The notes beneath the pieces are model-generated. The model saw nothing but the letters and a program-made list of their open reading frames with translations. It searched no databases and was not told the origin of the DNA. DNA of 64,000 bases from Candidatus Obscuribacter sp. GTDB lineage: Bacteria; Cyanobacteriota; Vampirovibrionia; Obscuribacterales; Obscuribacteraceae. The stretch's first letter is position 1. Each line of letters opens with the position of its first letter. The position numbers and the translations under genes were made by a program. Below are positions 62,102 to 64,000 of this stretch, one piece after another. The stretch spans positions 4,588,001-4,652,000 of the forward strand of contig JADJQZ010000001.1 of the NCBI GenBank assembly GCA_016712465.1. The letters run 5' to 3'.

Positions 62102-63334
62102 CTAGTCTTTCAAATGCAGGTTGGACACAGCCATACGGAATTCATCAAACCCTGATGTAGACTGATTCTGCCGGCACATCACTTCCGCCATGATCTCGTG
62201 CAAGTCAGGGTTCAATTCCTGCAACTTACGAGCTTTCTCGAGGGTGTCACGGGCTTCCTTCAACTTATTGGTGCCGATATAGAGCCTGGCCAGGGTGAGC
62301 ATGCCTTCCAAATCATGGGGATTCTTGGCCACCTTCTTCTCAGCCTCACTGAGAGCTGCTTCCACAAGACCGGCATGCTTAGAGACCAACTCGTGCACCG
62401 CGTATGGATATCCAAGCACGTCTTGCTCTTTGGTGAAGCCTTTGCGAAACTCCTCAAAACCTTCCTGCTGCTTTCCATCCTGAGCAAGAGCCAGACCCAA
62501 TTTCCTCTCGAAGGACGGATCTTTGGGATCACTGGCAATCAGTTCGGTCAAAGTCTTGACGGCATCAGCAGAGCGATTGGTCTTGAGATAGAGATCAGCC
62601 ACTTCCTTTTTAGCTTGCAGGGCTGAATCGGGAAAACGTCGCACAATTTTTTCATAGGCGGCAACAGCATCGTCGTCGCGATTGAGGAGATTTAAGTCTC
62701 TGGCATACTCTAGCTGCACAAGAGGGCTGTAAGTGACTAATTCGCAAGCCTTACCGATCAGGTTCAAACCGTTTTCCTTGTCGGCTTTGCTGCCCGCTTC
62801 GATGAGAACCTTGGCACAGGCCATAAGGGCCCGCACATCCTCGGGCTTCTTGGCTGCCAGTGCTTTGGCGGCGGCCAGGGCAGCGGCATTATCGCCCTTG
62901 CGCAAAAGTTTCACCGGTTCGAGCTGCTCGACCTCTTCCAACAGTTTGGGCGAAACCAGGCTGGCATCTTTGACTTCCAGACCGACCAACTCTTTATCCA
63001 CACCGTAGACACCGGTCTTATCAGGCACAATCTTGAAGGTGGCACCAAAGGCGCCGACGCAAACACCGGCCAGGGCCAGGGGCATCAGCACATCGGAAAC
63101 GATACTGATTTTGTAAGGATTTCTGCCGCCCTGGGCACTATCGGGAGGCGCGCCGGGCAAACCCACCTGAGACTGGTTGGGACCGGCAGCCGGCGGCGGC
63201 GTCAGGCCCGAGCCCGATGAAGAAGGGGTGGGAGTAGCCGGCGCGGCAGGGGGAGAAGCTTGAGCGGCAGCCGGTTCTTGCGCTGATGCCGGAGCATCGC
63301 CTTTGCCCTTACCGTCGGTTTTCTTCTTAAACAT
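62102..63334 (-). CDS. Membrane-anchored TPR-repeat protein
   Basis: The 410-aa protein has a Pro/Ala-rich N-terminal segment (APASAQEPAAAQASPPAAP), one transmembrane helix (SDVLMPLALAGVCVGAFGATF) and TPR repeats outside it (DDAVAAYEKIVRRFPDSALQA, AVKTLTELIASDPKDPSFER, KLKEARDTLEKARKLQELNPD). It may be a scaffold at the membrane. It lies 114 bp downstream of holB. Confidence 0.8.
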   Translation of the reverse strand: MFKKKTDGKGKGDAPASAQEPAAAQASPPAAPATPTPSSSGSGLTPPPAAGPNQSQVGLPGAPPDSAQGGRNPYKISIVSDVLMPLALAGVCVGAFGATFKIVPDKTGVYGVDKELVGLEVKDASLVSPKLLEEVEQLEPVKLLRKGDNAAALAAAKALAAKKPEDVRALMACAKVLIEAGSKADKENGLNLIGKACELVTYSPLVQLEYARDLNLLNRDDDAVAAYEKIVRRFPDSALQAKKEVADLYLKTNRSADAVKTLTELIASDPKDPSFERKLGLALAQDGKQQEGFEEFRKGFTKEQDVLGYPYAVHELVSKHAGLVEAALSEAEKKVAKNPHDLEGMLTLARLYIGTNKLKEARDTLEKARKLQELNPDLHEIMAEVMCRQNQSTSGFDEFRMAVSNLHLKD

Positions 63335-63448
63335 CGCTTCTCACAGGTCCTTTGTCTTATTCTCTACCCAGCTTGCTTTGACCGCCATTTCGGTCTGATA
63401 ATGATCTCTACTTGACTAACCTAATAAAGCTTATACCTTGCTTTTATC

Positions 63449-64000
63449 TCAGATAAAGTTCTTTTGCCTCAGTTGCTGCCAACTTAAAACAAAAGATTCA
63501 CAAACAGCCTTTTTTCCCACGTACTGATCGACTCGACGCTTGGCTTCTTCCGTCAGGGCTACCAGCGTGCCGGCATAGCGGGCCAGATTGGCAGCCTTGC
63601 CGGTCTTGATACGCCTCAGTTCAAGAGCAAGCAGGGCATCGAAAACCTCTTCCGGGGCATGCTCCTCCTCAAGCAGTTCGTGAAGCTTGTGTGCCAGAGC
63701 AAGGGCGTCCTGGGCCAGCCTGGCGCCATGATGACGATCGGCCTCGCTCAAGAAGGTCTCACCGGCCAGCTCCTTAACAACGGCGCTTTCCCAGAAAGCT
63801 TTGTTGGCGGCTTCGTCCTGCGCCTCCAACTTGCGTCCCGGCAAGAGACCCACATGGGCCAGGATGCCGAGATTCTCAGCCCGGCTGTTCAAGAGCGGCA
63901 CCACCTGGCAGCGACTGACAATGGTGGCAAGCACATCATCCACGGCATTGGCAAAGAAAAGGAAAAGGCAGTTGGAACGCGGTTCTTCGATGGTCTTGAG
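63449..64000 (-). CDS. holB: DNA polymerase III delta' subunit, 3' part (extends past the window)
   Basis: The frame is open across the window edge: the first visible residues are LKTIEEPRSNCLFLFFANAV, then DDVLATIVSRCQVVPLL, which is the sensor/SRC motif of delta'/tau. The C-terminal part is a helical domain with RRIKTGKAANLARYAG. It is part of the clamp loader. The N-terminal AAA domain lies outside the window. Confidence 0.9.
   Translation of the reverse strand, partial: LKTIEEPRSNCLFLFFANAVDDVLATIVSRCQVVPLLNSRAENLGILAHVGLLPGRKLEAQDEAANKAFWESAVVKELAGETFLSEADRHHGARLAQDALALAHKLHELLEEEHAPEEVFDALLALELRRIKTGKAANLARYAGTLVALTEEAKRRVDQYVGKKAVCESFVLSWQQLRQKNFI

Overview
This window is a bacterial chromosome segment of moderate-to-high GC. 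It looks like a non-photosynthetic relative of Cyanobacteria (Melainabacteria/Vampirovibrionia, perhaps Obscuribacterales). That placement is inference only: it rests on the overall gene style (SigF-like sigma factor, PilM-PilN fusion, ManC/phosphomutase-like fusion, many TPR secretory proteins, NatB-CPBP fusion, frequent TTG/GTG starts). There is no rRNA in the window to confirm it.

Layout. 1-9.9 kb: a secreted LamG/chitobiase-like protein, then a giant RHS/YD-repeat polymorphic toxin candidate (2445 aa) with a C39-like peptidase domain and inserted repeat domains. An AT-richer C-terminal tail, a 4-bp-overlapping putative immunity gene and a transposase remnant follow. 9.9-11 kb: mostly non-coding, with three consecutive inverted repeats. 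11-18.9 kb: sigma factor, ABC-2 transporter, prepilin peptidase and pilM-N/O/P-like genes, which together form a type IV pilus assembly block. 18.9-21.2 kb: two tandem paralogous AAA ATPases. 21.2-28.7 kb: a loosely packed region of exported or membrane proteins (Ivy-type lysozyme inhibitor, TPR proteins, SOUL protein, a duplicated beta-rich protein). 28.8-34.9 kb: proS, preceded by what looks like a complete ribosome-mediated attenuator (promoter, proline-containing leader peptide, alternative hairpins, terminator), and then a NatAB-type ABC operon. 35-37.8 kb: MobA-like protein, crotonase, HMG-CoA lyase and a small biotin carrier, which suggest leucine/acyl-CoA catabolism. 37.9-45.6 kb: a WG-repeat disordered protein, a sugar nucleotidyltransferase/phosphomutase-like fusion, a GT4 glycosyltransferase and gpsA. 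45.9-50.9 kb: a signalling cluster (Hpt-REC-REC-GGDEF, two stand-alone receivers, a PAS histidine kinase). 51-56.8 kb: a membrane TPR protein, a secreted protein and an OppABC-type peptide transporter without its ATPases. 56.9-59.6 kb: the conserved block rpmG - tRNA-Trp - secE - nusG - rplK - rplA, closed by a strong terminator. 59.6-64 kb: two TadE-like proteins, a DnaJ/CbpA co-chaperone, a TPR protein and the 3' part of holB.

The most notable observation is the proS leader on the minus strand. TTGACA-N16-CATAAT is followed at once by an 18-codon ORF holding three CCA proline codons. Its stop codon lies inside a segment that can pair either upstream or downstream, and the downstream partner is one arm of an intrinsic terminator 31 nt before proS. 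This is the geometry of trp/his/pheST-type attenuation and would give proline-dependent control of prolyl-tRNA synthetase. It is read from the sequence by eye and has not been folded or compared across genomes.
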